DNA from: Rhizobium esperanzae
Lineage (GTDB): Bacteria > Pseudomonadota > Alphaproteobacteria > Rhizobiales > Rhizobiaceae
Assembly: GCF_002204185.1 (NCBI RefSeq)
Contig: NZ_MXPU01000002.1
Location: 186,001 to 250,000 of the forward strand
Direction: 5' to 3'
DNA length: 64,000 bases
This document shows, one piece after another, positions 57,390-64,000 of the stretch; position 1 is the first letter of the stretch; the number at the start of each line of letters is the position of its first letter. Under the pieces are notes generated by a model. That model was not told the origin of the DNA. It saw nothing but the letters and a program-made list of their open reading frames with translations, and did no database searches. The position numbers were made by a program, and so were the translations under genes.

Positions 57390-57962
57390 ATGACGACTCA
57401 GCAGAAAAAACCTTCTACAGCACGTCACGGCTTCAAGACCGGTGAATCGATCGTCTACCCCGCTCATGGCGTCGGTACCATCACCGCTATCGAAGAGCAA
57501 GAAGTTGCCGGCATGAAGCTTGAACTTTTCGTTATCGATTTCGAAAAGGACAAGATGCGCCTGAAGGTTCCGGTCGCCAAGGCGATGAGCATCGGAATGC
57601 GCAAGCTTTCGGAAACGGATTTCGTCGATCGTGCGTTGAAGGTTGTGCAGGGCAAGGCGCGCGTCAAGCGCACCATGTGGTCCCGCCGCGCTCAGGAATA
57701 TGATGCCAAGATCAATTCCGGCGATCTGATTTCCATCGCTGAAGTCGTGCGTGATCTCTATCGTGCAGAAAACCAGCCCGAGCAGTCCTATTCCGAGCGC
57801 CAGCTCTACGAAGCAGCGCTCGATCGCATGGCGCGCGAAATCGCCGCTGTCAACAAGATGTCGGAAACCGAAGCTGTCCGCCTCGTCGAGACCAACCTCA
57901 ACAAGGGTCCGAAGCGCGGCAAGGCGATCGAAGAAGACGATTCGCAGGACGAAGCCGCTTAA
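57390..57962 (+). CDS. carD: CarD/CdnL-family transcription regulator
   Basis: A 190-residue protein with the CarD_CdnL_TRCF domain: FKTGESIVYPAHGVGTITAIEEQEVAGMKLELFVI near the N-terminus, followed by KLRVPVAKAM-like residues and a helical C-terminal domain (MWSRRAQEYDAKINSGDLISIAEVVRDL). Members bind RNA polymerase beta and stabilise open complexes, notably at rRNA promoters. An acidic tail follows. I chose ATG 57390; a TTG at 57381 sits too close to the GGGAG. A strong terminator follows. Confidence 0.93.
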   Translation: MTTQQKKPSTARHGFKTGESIVYPAHGVGTITAIEEQEVAGMKLELFVIDFEKDKMRLKVPVAKAMSIGMRKLSETDFVDRALKVVQGKARVKRTMWSRRAQEYDAKINSGDLISIAEVVRDLYRAENQPEQSYSERQLYEAALDRMAREIAAVNKMSETEAVRLVETNLNKGPKRGKAIEEDDSQDEAA

Positions 57963-57982
57963 GGCAAGCCTGTCTCTCCCAT

Positions 57983-58016
57983 AAAAAAACCCGGCCGTCG
58001 CGCCGGGTTTTTTATT
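57983..58016 (+). terminator. Strong intrinsic terminator after carD
   Basis: AAAAAAA, then CCCGGC-CGTCGC-GCCGGG (57990-58007) and TTTTTTATT. The A-tract on the left also lets it work on the minus strand. It ends directly before the EcfG-type promoter of the rpoH2 region. Confidence 0.93.
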
Positions 58017-58041
58017 GGAACTTTTTCCCGACTGACGCGTT
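58017..58041 (+). promoter_or_regulatory. EcfG/RpoE2-type promoter upstream of rpoH2
   Basis: GGAAC (58017-58021) and CGTT (58038-58041) are separated by exactly 16 bases, the consensus of the alphaproteobacterial general-stress sigma factor EcfG (RpoE2). In Sinorhizobium meliloti rpoH2 is an RpoE2 target, which supports the call. The predicted transcript would begin near 58048. Confidence 0.8.
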
Positions 58042-58126
58042 TACTACACGTAATTGCGGACTGCTCGCCGGGCGCTGGCTCGTCGGGCGAACTGCTATTC
58101 CGTCAATATTCGGTGAGGAGCGGCTC

Positions 58127-58198
58127 ATGCCTTTTCAATATTGCCCGTTCGGCAACGTGAAGAAACAGGTCCGACCCAGCCGTCTTAGCGGCACATGA
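58127..58198 (+). CDS. Candidate 23-residue peptide in the rpoH2 leader
   Basis: A short frame beginning MPFQYCPFGN and ending in RPSRLSGT, preceded by GGTGAGGAG at good distance from the ATG. It lies between the EcfG-type promoter and a hairpin at 58208, so it would be translated as the first item on the stress transcript. It has one Cys, is basic, and matches no family I know. It could be a leader peptide controlling rpoH2, a small protein, or chance within a small RNA. Confidence 0.4.
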   Translation: MPFQYCPFGNVKKQVRPSRLSGT

Positions 58199-58207
58199 TG
58201 AGAAATA

Positions 58208-58244
58208 GGGCCTTTCCCTGAAAAGTCCAGGGTGAGGCCCTTTT
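58208..58244 (+). terminator. Hairpin with T-tract between leader peptide and rpoH2 (terminator or attenuator)
   Basis: GGGCC (58208-58212) pairs with GGCCC (58236-58240), and CCCTG with CAGGG inside it across a small internal loop; TTTT follows at once. It could end a short stress-induced transcript of about 195 bases or attenuate rpoH2. Confidence 0.65.
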
Positions 58245-58338
58245 GCATTCGGAACCCCATTCAATCCGGACAGCGATGTTCCGGAAGGTGAGTTTTATTG
58301 TTCATTTTCAGGGCGAAGGCCTGTTTCGGGAGATCGAA

Positions 58339-59202
58339 ATGAAGAACATGTCTGCAGATCGGCGCATGATCAAAATCGCGATGGCCGCCCCTTATCTCGC
58401 CCGTCAGGAAGAGCACGATCTCGCCACCCGCTGGAAAGATCACGACGATCGCGGTGCGCGCAACCAAATCGCCATGGCGCATATGCGCCTGGTTATCTCC
58501 ATGGCCGGTAAGTTCCGCAATTTCGGCCTGCCGATGAGCGACCTCGTGCAAGAGGGCTATGTCGGCCTGCTGGAAGCCGCCGCGCGTTTCGAACCGGAAC
58601 GCGACGTGCGCTTTTCGACCTATGCCAGTTGGTGGATCAGGGCGTCGATCCAGGATTATATCCTGCGCAACTGGTCCATCGTGCGCGGCGGCACCAGTTC
58701 GGCGCAGAAGGCGCTATTCTTCAATCTGCGCCGCCTGCGCGCCAAACTCGCCAGGGGCGATACGCAGCTGACGCTGCAATCCATTCACCAGGAAATCGCC
58801 GCGGCTCTCGGCGTCAGCCTCGCCGATGTGCAGACCATGGATGCCAGGCTTTCAGGCAACGACGCTTCGCTGCAGGCGCCTTCCGTCTCCGGCGATTCCG
58901 AGAGTGCGGAGAAGATGGATTTCCTCGTCAGCGACGATCCGCTGCCGGACGAGCAGGTTTCCAATATGATCGACGGCGAGCGCCGCCGCGTCTGGCTCGC
59001 CTCGGCGCTGAAACATCTCAACGAACGCGAGATGAAGATCATCAGTGCCCGGCGCCTGGCGGAAGACGGCGCCACGCTCGAAGAACTCGGCGCCGATCTC
59101 GGCATTTCCAAGGAGCGCGTGCGCCAGATCGAAAGCCGGGCGATGGAAAAGCTTCGCAGCGCACTGGTCAGCGCCGACCCTCATATGGCGGCCTACGCTT
59201 GA
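58339..59202 (+). CDS. rpoH2: RNA polymerase sigma-32-type factor RpoH2
   Basis: A 287-residue heat-shock-type sigma factor. Region 2 is complete (HMRLVISMAGKFRNFGLPMSDLVQEGYVGLL and RFSTYASWWIRASIQDYILRNWS), the RpoH box is QKALFFNLRRLR, and region 4.2 is LEELGADLGISKERVRQIESRAMEKLR. The start at 58339 (MKNMSADRRM) follows GGGAG; the frame is open 96 bases further up but includes the upstream hairpin. Carrying a second rpoH is usual in rhizobia; the number two follows from its EcfG-type promoter and gene neighbourhood (fdxA, carD), which match S. meliloti rpoH2 as I recall. Confidence 0.9.
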   Translation: MKNMSADRRMIKIAMAAPYLARQEEHDLATRWKDHDDRGARNQIAMAHMRLVISMAGKFRNFGLPMSDLVQEGYVGLLEAAARFEPERDVRFSTYASWWIRASIQDYILRNWSIVRGGTSSAQKALFFNLRRLRAKLARGDTQLTLQSIHQEIAAALGVSLADVQTMDARLSGNDASLQAPSVSGDSESAEKMDFLVSDDPLPDEQVSNMIDGERRRVWLASALKHLNEREMKIISARRLAEDGATLEELGADLGISKERVRQIESRAMEKLRSALVSADPHMAAYA

Positions 59203-59231
59203 ACTTCTTTACCCTCCAGCAGCACCGACTG

Positions 59232-59257
59232 GCCCGGCGCAAGCCGGGCTTTTTTTA
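59232..59257 (+). terminator. Intrinsic terminator after rpoH2
   Basis: GCCCGGC-GCAA-GCCGGGC (59232-59249 overall) followed by TTTTTTTATT. It overlaps the stop codon region of the convergent protease gene. Confidence 0.92.
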
Positions 59258-60799
59258 TTCGGCGATGATTTTGACGCGATCGCCAGGGGAAACGGCCGCC
59301 CCCGTCGGCAGGGCATTGATGAGCTTGAAGAGATCGAGCTTGCGGTCGGTGCCCATCATGCGGGCGGCAAGCGTCGAGATGTTCTCGCCGGGCCGGACGG
59401 TGACGACGCGAATGCGCAGCGGCTTCAGCGAGGCAGCTTCGGCCGGTGTCATGCGCCGGAAACTGGCGCGCAGAACATTGGCTGTCGGTTCGAGGGCGTC
59501 GCTGCCTTTCGGCACGGCGGTCAGAAAACGGAAGATCTGCGCATTATTGCGGATGACGGTCACATCGAAATCCCAGCGGTCGGCGCTTGCGCGGGCGGTG
59601 GCTGCTTCCATGCCATTGACGGTGATCTGCCGAATGGTCGATGGGTCGAGACCGGTCACCCAACCGCTGGAGATGTAGTTTGCGAGGCTCTGGTTCTGGT
59701 TGTCGGCGACGCCGTCGAAGCGGACGGCGATGTCGTTGGGGCCGGTGGCCATTACGGCTTCGACCTTATTGTCGATCTTGAAGTCCGCCGGTACGTCGAA
59801 GCGGATGCCGAGGCCGCCATGCAGGAAAGTCTGGCCGCGCACGTAACCTTCTTCCGGGCTGTCGCCGTAGAGCAGGCCGTCAATGCCGTCGAGATAGTAG
59901 TCGCGGCCCTTGTCGCCGACCGCCCCCTCCTGGCCGAAGGCGCGCGCATGGGTGCGGGCAAGTTCGATGCGCTGGGCGGAGTTCGGATGGCTCGAGAGGA
60001 AGTCGAGGCTTTGGTCGGCTTCCGGGTCGACCGACATGAAGCGGCTGTAGGCCGCCATGGAATCGAGGAAACGGGCGGCGGCATAGGGGTCGTAGCCGGC
60101 TTCGCCGAGCATGCGCACGCCGATGACATCGGCCTGCAGCTCCTGCTGGCGGGAGAAGGCGGCAAGCCTGAGCTTGCCCCGGGCAAGCGCCTGCTTGCCG
60201 GCGATGTCGCTCGAAAGGACCTCGGCGACGACGCGGCTGGCGATGACTTCGGCTTCTTCGCGCTTCTGCCGCTCGATACCGTGGTTCGCTGTCACGTGGC
60301 CCATTTCGTGCGACAGCACAGCGGCGACTTCCGAGGCGTCGTTGGCAAGGGCGAGCAGGCCGCGGGTGACGTAGAGATACCCTCCCGGCAGCGCAAATGC
60401 GTTGATCGCAGGCGAGTTCAGGATGGTGATGCGGTAGGACTGGCTCGGATTTTCCGACACCGCCGTCAGTGCGCCGGCAATGCGGGCGACGAGGCGCTCG
60501 GTCCTGGCATCCTTATATTCGCCGCCGTAGCTTGCCACGATACGCGGATGCTCGCGGGCGCCCATCGCCGCGCGCGGATCGTTCTTCTGCACCTCGTCGA
60601 CGATCTGGGGATTGGAGGAAGGCGAGATGCTCGGCTGGTAGGATTGTTCGATCAGCGACTGACACCCGTTCAGCGCCATTGCGACGGTTGAAAGCAGCAT
60701 GAGGCGACGGGCGAAGCGGCGCGCCGCAGAGATGGCAGCACTGGAAAGCGCGGGCGATTTCCACGTCGTCAAGCTGTCCAGTCTGGTTCTCCGCATCAT
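59255..60799 (-). CDS. M48-family metalloprotease lipoprotein (BepA/YcaL-like)
   Basis: A 514-residue zinc protease predicted to be a lipoprotein: after a basic N-terminus, LMLLSTVAMALNGCQS gives a lipobox LNGC. The M48 zinc motif HEMGH lies in VLSHEMGHVTANHG. The middle contains SSHPNSAQRIELARTHA, typical of the Oma1/BepA group, and the C-terminus has a LysM-like stretch (VRPGENISTLAARMMGTDRKLDLFKLINAL). It probably does periplasmic quality control of outer-membrane assembly. The start is uncertain: ATG 60799, 60796 or a later one near 60700 just before the hydrophobic core all fit. Confidence 0.85.
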   Translation of the reverse strand: MMRRTRLDSLTTWKSPALSSAAISAARRFARRLMLLSTVAMALNGCQSLIEQSYQPSISPSSNPQIVDEVQKNDPRAAMGAREHPRIVASYGGEYKDARTERLVARIAGALTAVSENPSQSYRITILNSPAINAFALPGGYLYVTRGLLALANDASEVAAVLSHEMGHVTANHGIERQKREEAEVIASRVVAEVLSSDIAGKQALARGKLRLAAFSRQQELQADVIGVRMLGEAGYDPYAAARFLDSMAAYSRFMSVDPEADQSLDFLSSHPNSAQRIELARTHARAFGQEGAVGDKGRDYYLDGIDGLLYGDSPEEGYVRGQTFLHGGLGIRFDVPADFKIDNKVEAVMATGPNDIAVRFDGVADNQNQSLANYISSGWVTGLDPSTIRQITVNGMEAATARASADRWDFDVTVIRNNAQIFRFLTAVPKGSDALEPTANVLRASFRRMTPAEAASLKPLRIRVVTVRPGENISTLAARMMGTDRKLDLFKLINALPTGAAVSPGDRVKIIAE

Positions 60800-61185
60800 G
60801 TCGCTGTTTTGCCGGTTTGCCGCAGATGGGGACCGGCCTTGGCAAGGGGAACTCAACAGGTGCGCACCCCTGATCTCGCGCCGCATGCTAGGCCGATACA
60901 CGTCGTTGCTGTAACTGATTTACGCATCGGTTGCATAGCGAGACTCTGTTTAATTGTGGCGCCGTTGCATTTTAGCAAGCCTCAGGCATCAAGGTTCCCT
61001 TCGCTCGGATGAAATTATGGCGAAAGTTCCGTCACCAGGCATAGATTTGTCGGCGGCACGAAAAAAGAACGGCGTGATTGAAGCAACAGGGTGGAGAACG
61101 GCAGCTCTCCGTGAAAATCGCAACTTTTAATTTATTTACGCGATAATGGAACGTCTGCTGGTGAATATTCCCGTTATGCCGCCCG

Positions 61186-62732
61186 CTATTCCGCCGCTTC
61201 CGCCGCCGCCGATTGCGGTCGCTTCGTTTCCCCGGTGCGCGGCAGCTGCACGGGCTTCAGCGTCATTGCGGCAGCAAGGCCGATCAGGGCAATGGCGCAG
61301 GAAGTCATGAAAAGGGGCGAGAAGGCGGCGGCATAGACATCCGCAACGGCCTGGCGGCTCGCTTCGGGAAGGGCAGCCATCATCTTCGGCGTCAGCTGTT
61401 CGATATCCGCAACACCGGGAATGGGAGCGCCGACCTTGCCGAGCCCGGAGGCGATGATCGCGCCGTAGATCGAAATGGCGATCGAGGCGCCGCCCATGCG
61501 CGAGAGCGTCACCGAGCCGGTCGCGGCGCCGACGTCGCGGGCGGGGGCGGCATTCTGCACGCCGATGACAGGCACCTGCTGCGCAAGGCCGATGCCGATG
61601 CCATGCAGCATCATGATAGCGCCGATGAAAGCGATCGGAGTTCCCGCATGGACCTGCGACATCAGCGCGAAGGCAATGGCGCTGCAGGCGAGGCTTGTGA
61701 TGGCGAATGGTTTGTAGCGGCCGGTCATCGAGATGATACGCCCGGCCGAAAGCGATCCGCAGACGAGACCACCGGTCAGCAGAATGAACAGAAGGCCGGC
61801 GGCCGATGGCGAAAGGCCGGTCGTCGTCTGCAGGAAGAGAGCGAGATAGTTGACCATGCCGATGGCGATGGCGCCGCCCATCACCGATATTACCAGCAGC
61901 AGGCTGAAGGTCGCATTGCGGAAGAGCTGCAGGGGAACGATCGGCTCCGGCGCGCGGCGCTCGACGAACACCCAGGCGACGGCGCAGACGGCGCCGAAGG
62001 CGACGATCCCGATACTCTGTGGTGAGATCAACGAGCCGAACAATTCGCTGCTGTCTGTGGCAAGCACGATGCTCGTCGTCGTCAGCGCGATCAGGAGCGC
62101 GCCGGCATAATCGATCTTCGGGCGTCGATGCGGCTTGCGGTAGGGCAGCATGAAGGCAAGGCCGGTGAGCACGATGAAACCGATCGGCACGTTGACGAGG
62201 AAGATCGAGCGCCAGCCGAAGAGATCGCTCATCGTTCCCCCAAGCACCGGGCCGATCGCACCCGAAGCCATCAGCACGAGGCTGGAATAGCTTTGATAAC
62301 GCGCCCGCTCGCGCGGCCGAACAGATCGGCGTTGACGGCAAAGATCGATACCATGATGCCGCCACCGCCGAGGCCCTGCAGCACACGGGCGGCGATCAGC
62401 GTGTTCATCGAGACGGCGAGGCCGCAGATCGCGGAGCCGCCCGTGAAGATTGCGATCGCTGTCATCATCACATATTTGCGGCCGAAGAGATCTCCGAGCT
62501 TGCCGTAGAGCGGCATGACCGCACTGAGCGCCAGGAGATAGGCCGAGCCGATCCAGCCGAAACGTTCAAGATGGCCGAACTCGCCGACGATCGTCGGCAG
62601 CGCCGTCGAGACGATCTGATTATCGAGTGTGGCCATGAACATGGCGGTCATCAGAAAGAAGAAGAGGATAAGCCGGCGACGAGGATCCGTCACGAGCGGC
62701 GCAGGCGCGAGTTGCATGTCCATGAGGCTCAC
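61186..62732 (-). pseudogene. Frameshifted MFS multidrug efflux transporter (EmrB/QacA-type)
   Basis: Two adjacent frames make one 14-span DHA2-type transporter. The N-terminal part (62732 to about 62316) runs MSLMDMQLAPAP to FAVNADLFG, with MFMATLDNQIVSTALPTI as the first span and motif LGDLFGRKYVM. The C-terminal part (from about 62320 to 61186) resumes with RERARYQSYSSLVLMASGAIGPVLGG in the +1-shifted frame. The break lies at the GGCC of 62315-62318; restoring one C (GGCCC) gives LFGPRERARYQSY, the family sequence. So a single base is missing, by mutation or by sequencing error. The divergent MarR gene probably controls it. The 330 bp to the right of the M48 gene (60800-61185) hold nothing else that I can support. 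Confidence 0.85.
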
Positions 62733-62754
62733 TTCCCGGTTCGACCTGTTTTAT

Positions 62755-62783
62755 GTGCTGTCAGCACGTATTTGTCAATGACA
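62755..62783. promoter_or_regulatory. Two palindromes between the efflux and marR genes, candidate MarR operator
   Basis: GTGCT-GTC-AGCAC (62755-62767) is a perfect inverted repeat and TGTCA-A-TGACA (62773-62783) is another, 18 bp apart centre to centre. They lie in the 105-bp gap between two divergent genes, where a MarR-family repressor normally binds. Confidence 0.6.
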
Positions 62784-62837
62784 CACGAATGACATCGGCA
62801 TATTCAATTTTTGCGGCGGCTCTGTTATGGTTCCGTG

Positions 62838-63365
62838 ATGAACGAGACTCTGACCAAGATCCTGTCCAACAGCTCGGCCGAGCCGGACGACGAAAACCTG
62901 CCGCGCATCGGCCGGAGTATGGCCCGCATGCGTTTGATGACCGGGCGGCGGCTGATCGGCAGGCTGGCAATCCAGAGCGCCGCGCCGGGGCTTGAGCTTT
63001 CCCATCTCGACGTGCTGGACGCCGTGCGGCGTGCAGAGCCTGCCGGCGAGGTGACTGTCGGCACGATCGCGGAGATGTTGCGCATCGATCCGTCGCGAGC
63101 AAGCCGGGTGGTGGCCGAGATGGTCGGTCGCAACGTGCTGCGTCGCGAGGCCTCACAGGCCGATGCACGGCGGATCGTCGTCGTCATCACCGACGCTGGC
63201 CAGGCGCTGCTTGCCGAGATCCACGCGCAGAAAATAGCCATCATTTCTGAGATCGTGTCCGATTGGCCACGCGAGGATATAGAGCGTTTCGCGACGCTGT
63301 TCGAACGTTTCATCGGTGGCTACGAGGCGATCTTTCTGTCGCACGACAAGGACACGCCCGGTTGA
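62838..63365 (+). CDS. MarR-family transcriptional regulator
   Basis: A 175-residue winged-helix regulator of the MarR family. The DNA-binding part runs through LELSHLDVLDAVRRAEPAGEVTVGTIAEMLRIDPSRASRVVAEMVGRNVLRREASQADARRIVVVITDAG in outline, including the recognition helix PSRASRVVAEM and the wing with D-x-R. The start at 62838 (MNETLTKILSNSS) is preferred over a frame start at 62811. It diverges from the broken efflux pump and is its most likely regulator, with two palindromes between them. Inducer unknown. Confidence 0.9.
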   Translation: MNETLTKILSNSSAEPDDENLPRIGRSMARMRLMTGRRLIGRLAIQSAAPGLELSHLDVLDAVRRAEPAGEVTVGTIAEMLRIDPSRASRVVAEMVGRNVLRREASQADARRIVVVITDAGQALLAEIHAQKIAIISEIVSDWPREDIERFATLFERFIGGYEAIFLSHDKDTPG

Positions 63366-63430
63366 GGCGAAAGCGCCGTCCGTCGGTGCCCCTTCCCCTC
63401 GCCCCCCCGTTTGCGCTAAGGGCAATGCCC

Positions 63431-64000
63431 ATGAGCCAATCCACCTTCACCATTCTGCTCGGCGGCGAACTCAGCCTGACGGAACGCCTGCGCCAGGCGA
63501 TCGGCGGCAGCCGCTTCATCGCGGCCGATGGCGGCATGCGGCATGCGATGGCGCTTGGCGTCATGCCTGAGCTCTGGGTCGGCGATTTCGATTCGACGCC
63601 CCCCGATCTCGAAGCGGGTTTTCTCGATGTGCCGAAGCAGCCCTATCCCGCAGCCAAGGCGGCAACGGACGGCGAAATCGCCGTGTCGGAAGCGATCGCG
63701 CGTGGTGCACGGCGGCTGATCCTCGCCGGCGCGCTCGGCGGCGACCGCTCCGACCATGCGCTTCAGCATCTGCTGTCGGCTGTCGGCCTGGCGGAAAAGG
63801 GTTTCGACGTTCTGCTGACCTCGGGCAAGGAAGAGGCAGTGCCGCTGGTTCCCGGCACGATCGAGCTCGATCTTCCCAAAGGCAGCCTGTTTTCCGTGCC
63901 CGGATTTGGTCCGCTGACCGGACTTTCGATCGAGAATGCGCGTTATCCACTCACGGATTTCCACCTGCCGTTCGGCTCATCGCGCACCATTTCCAACGTC
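63431..64000 (+). CDS. thiN: Thiamine pyrophosphokinase (partial, runs off the window)
   Basis: The first 190 residues of a thiamine diphosphokinase, which converts thiamine to thiamine pyrophosphate with ATP; the gene continues past the right edge with no stop in the window. The catalytic-domain features are LLGGELSLTERL, ADGGMRHAMALGVMPELWVGDFDS, the KAATDGEIAVSEA segment with the Thr-Asp pair, and GALGGDRSDHALQHL. AAGGG is eight bases before the ATG at 63431; an ATG at 63425 is too close to it. The gene may also be called by the family name for thiamine salvage. Confidence 0.9.
   Translation, partial: MSQSTFTILLGGELSLTERLRQAIGGSRFIAADGGMRHAMALGVMPELWVGDFDSTPPDLEAGFLDVPKQPYPAAKAATDGEIAVSEAIARGARRLILAGALGGDRSDHALQHLLSAVGLAEKGFDVLLTSGKEEAVPLVPGTIELDLPKGSLFSVPGFGPLTGLSIENARYPLTDFHLPFGSSRTISNV

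Overview
The window reads as a piece of a Rhizobium chromosome, from the R. etli / R. leguminosarum group. The evidence is high-GC coding DNA, a TTG-started 1154-residue pyruvate carboxylase almost identical to the R. etli enzyme as I remember it, an ndvB / opgC / ndvA / expR / pyc block laid out as in rhizobia, a phaR-phaA-phaB polyhydroxybutyrate locus, rpoH2 behind an EcfG-type promoter, and several intergenic palindromes of rhizobial type. All names come from reading the translated sequence; no database search was run.

Layout. 1-2.3 kb: a minus-strand run of a ProX/YbaK-type editing protein, a thioredoxin-TPR protein and a Lon N-terminal-domain protein. 2.56 kb: tRNA-Gly(GCC) with a decayed transposase tail beside it. 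3-7.4 kb: DUF2934 and ThuA-like genes, galE overlapped by a sulfatase-superfamily hydrolase, and a DUF1993 gene. 7.7-11.4 kb: a sugar/polyol ABC importer, probably for myo-inositol. 11.5-17.9 kb: an M19 dipeptidase followed by a complete dipeptide/oligopeptide ABC importer with stop/start overlaps. 18-32.7 kb: two small genes, the giant cyclic beta-1,2-glucan synthase ndvB, an OpgC-type glucan modifier, a VOC protein, the glucan exporter ndvA and the LuxR-type regulator expR. 32.8-37 kb: pyc and an FMN reductase. 37.1-39.6 kb: an amino-acid (cystine-like) ABC importer. 39.8-41.8 kb: a DeoR regulator with an MFS transporter. 41.9-47.9 kb: housekeeping genes (ispG, hisC, a polyprenyl diphosphate synthase, mtgA, a 2H phosphoesterase, a GST, rpmF). 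48-51.2 kb: a membrane protein, then phaR divergent from phaAB. 51.3-52.9 kb: an intergenic mosaic repeat, two tiny envelope proteins, and a 790-bp non-coding interval with three phased repeats full of GANTC sites. 52.9-59.2 kb: a SUV3-like helicase, an S4 protein, fdxA, carD and rpoH2. 59.3-64 kb: an M48 protease lipoprotein, a frameshifted MFS drug-efflux gene with a divergent MarR regulator, and the start of thiamine pyrophosphokinase.

How the genes fit together. NdvB polymerises and cyclises the periplasmic glucan, the OpgC protein probably adds substituents, and NdvA exports it; ExpR next door is a quorum-sensing regulator. PhaA and PhaB make 3-hydroxybutyryl-CoA under the PhaR repressor, and pyc feeds the TCA cycle from the same carbon pool. 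The two large import systems supply carbohydrate and peptides, and the dipeptidase sits directly before the peptide importer.

The most unusual signals are the three phased repeats at 52253-52700, the short SD-preceded reading frame between the EcfG-type promoter and a hairpin upstream of rpoH2, the unannotated-size membrane protein ahead of ndvB, the GGAA-N6-TTCC palindromes before the putative inositol importer, and the single-base frameshift in the efflux pump.
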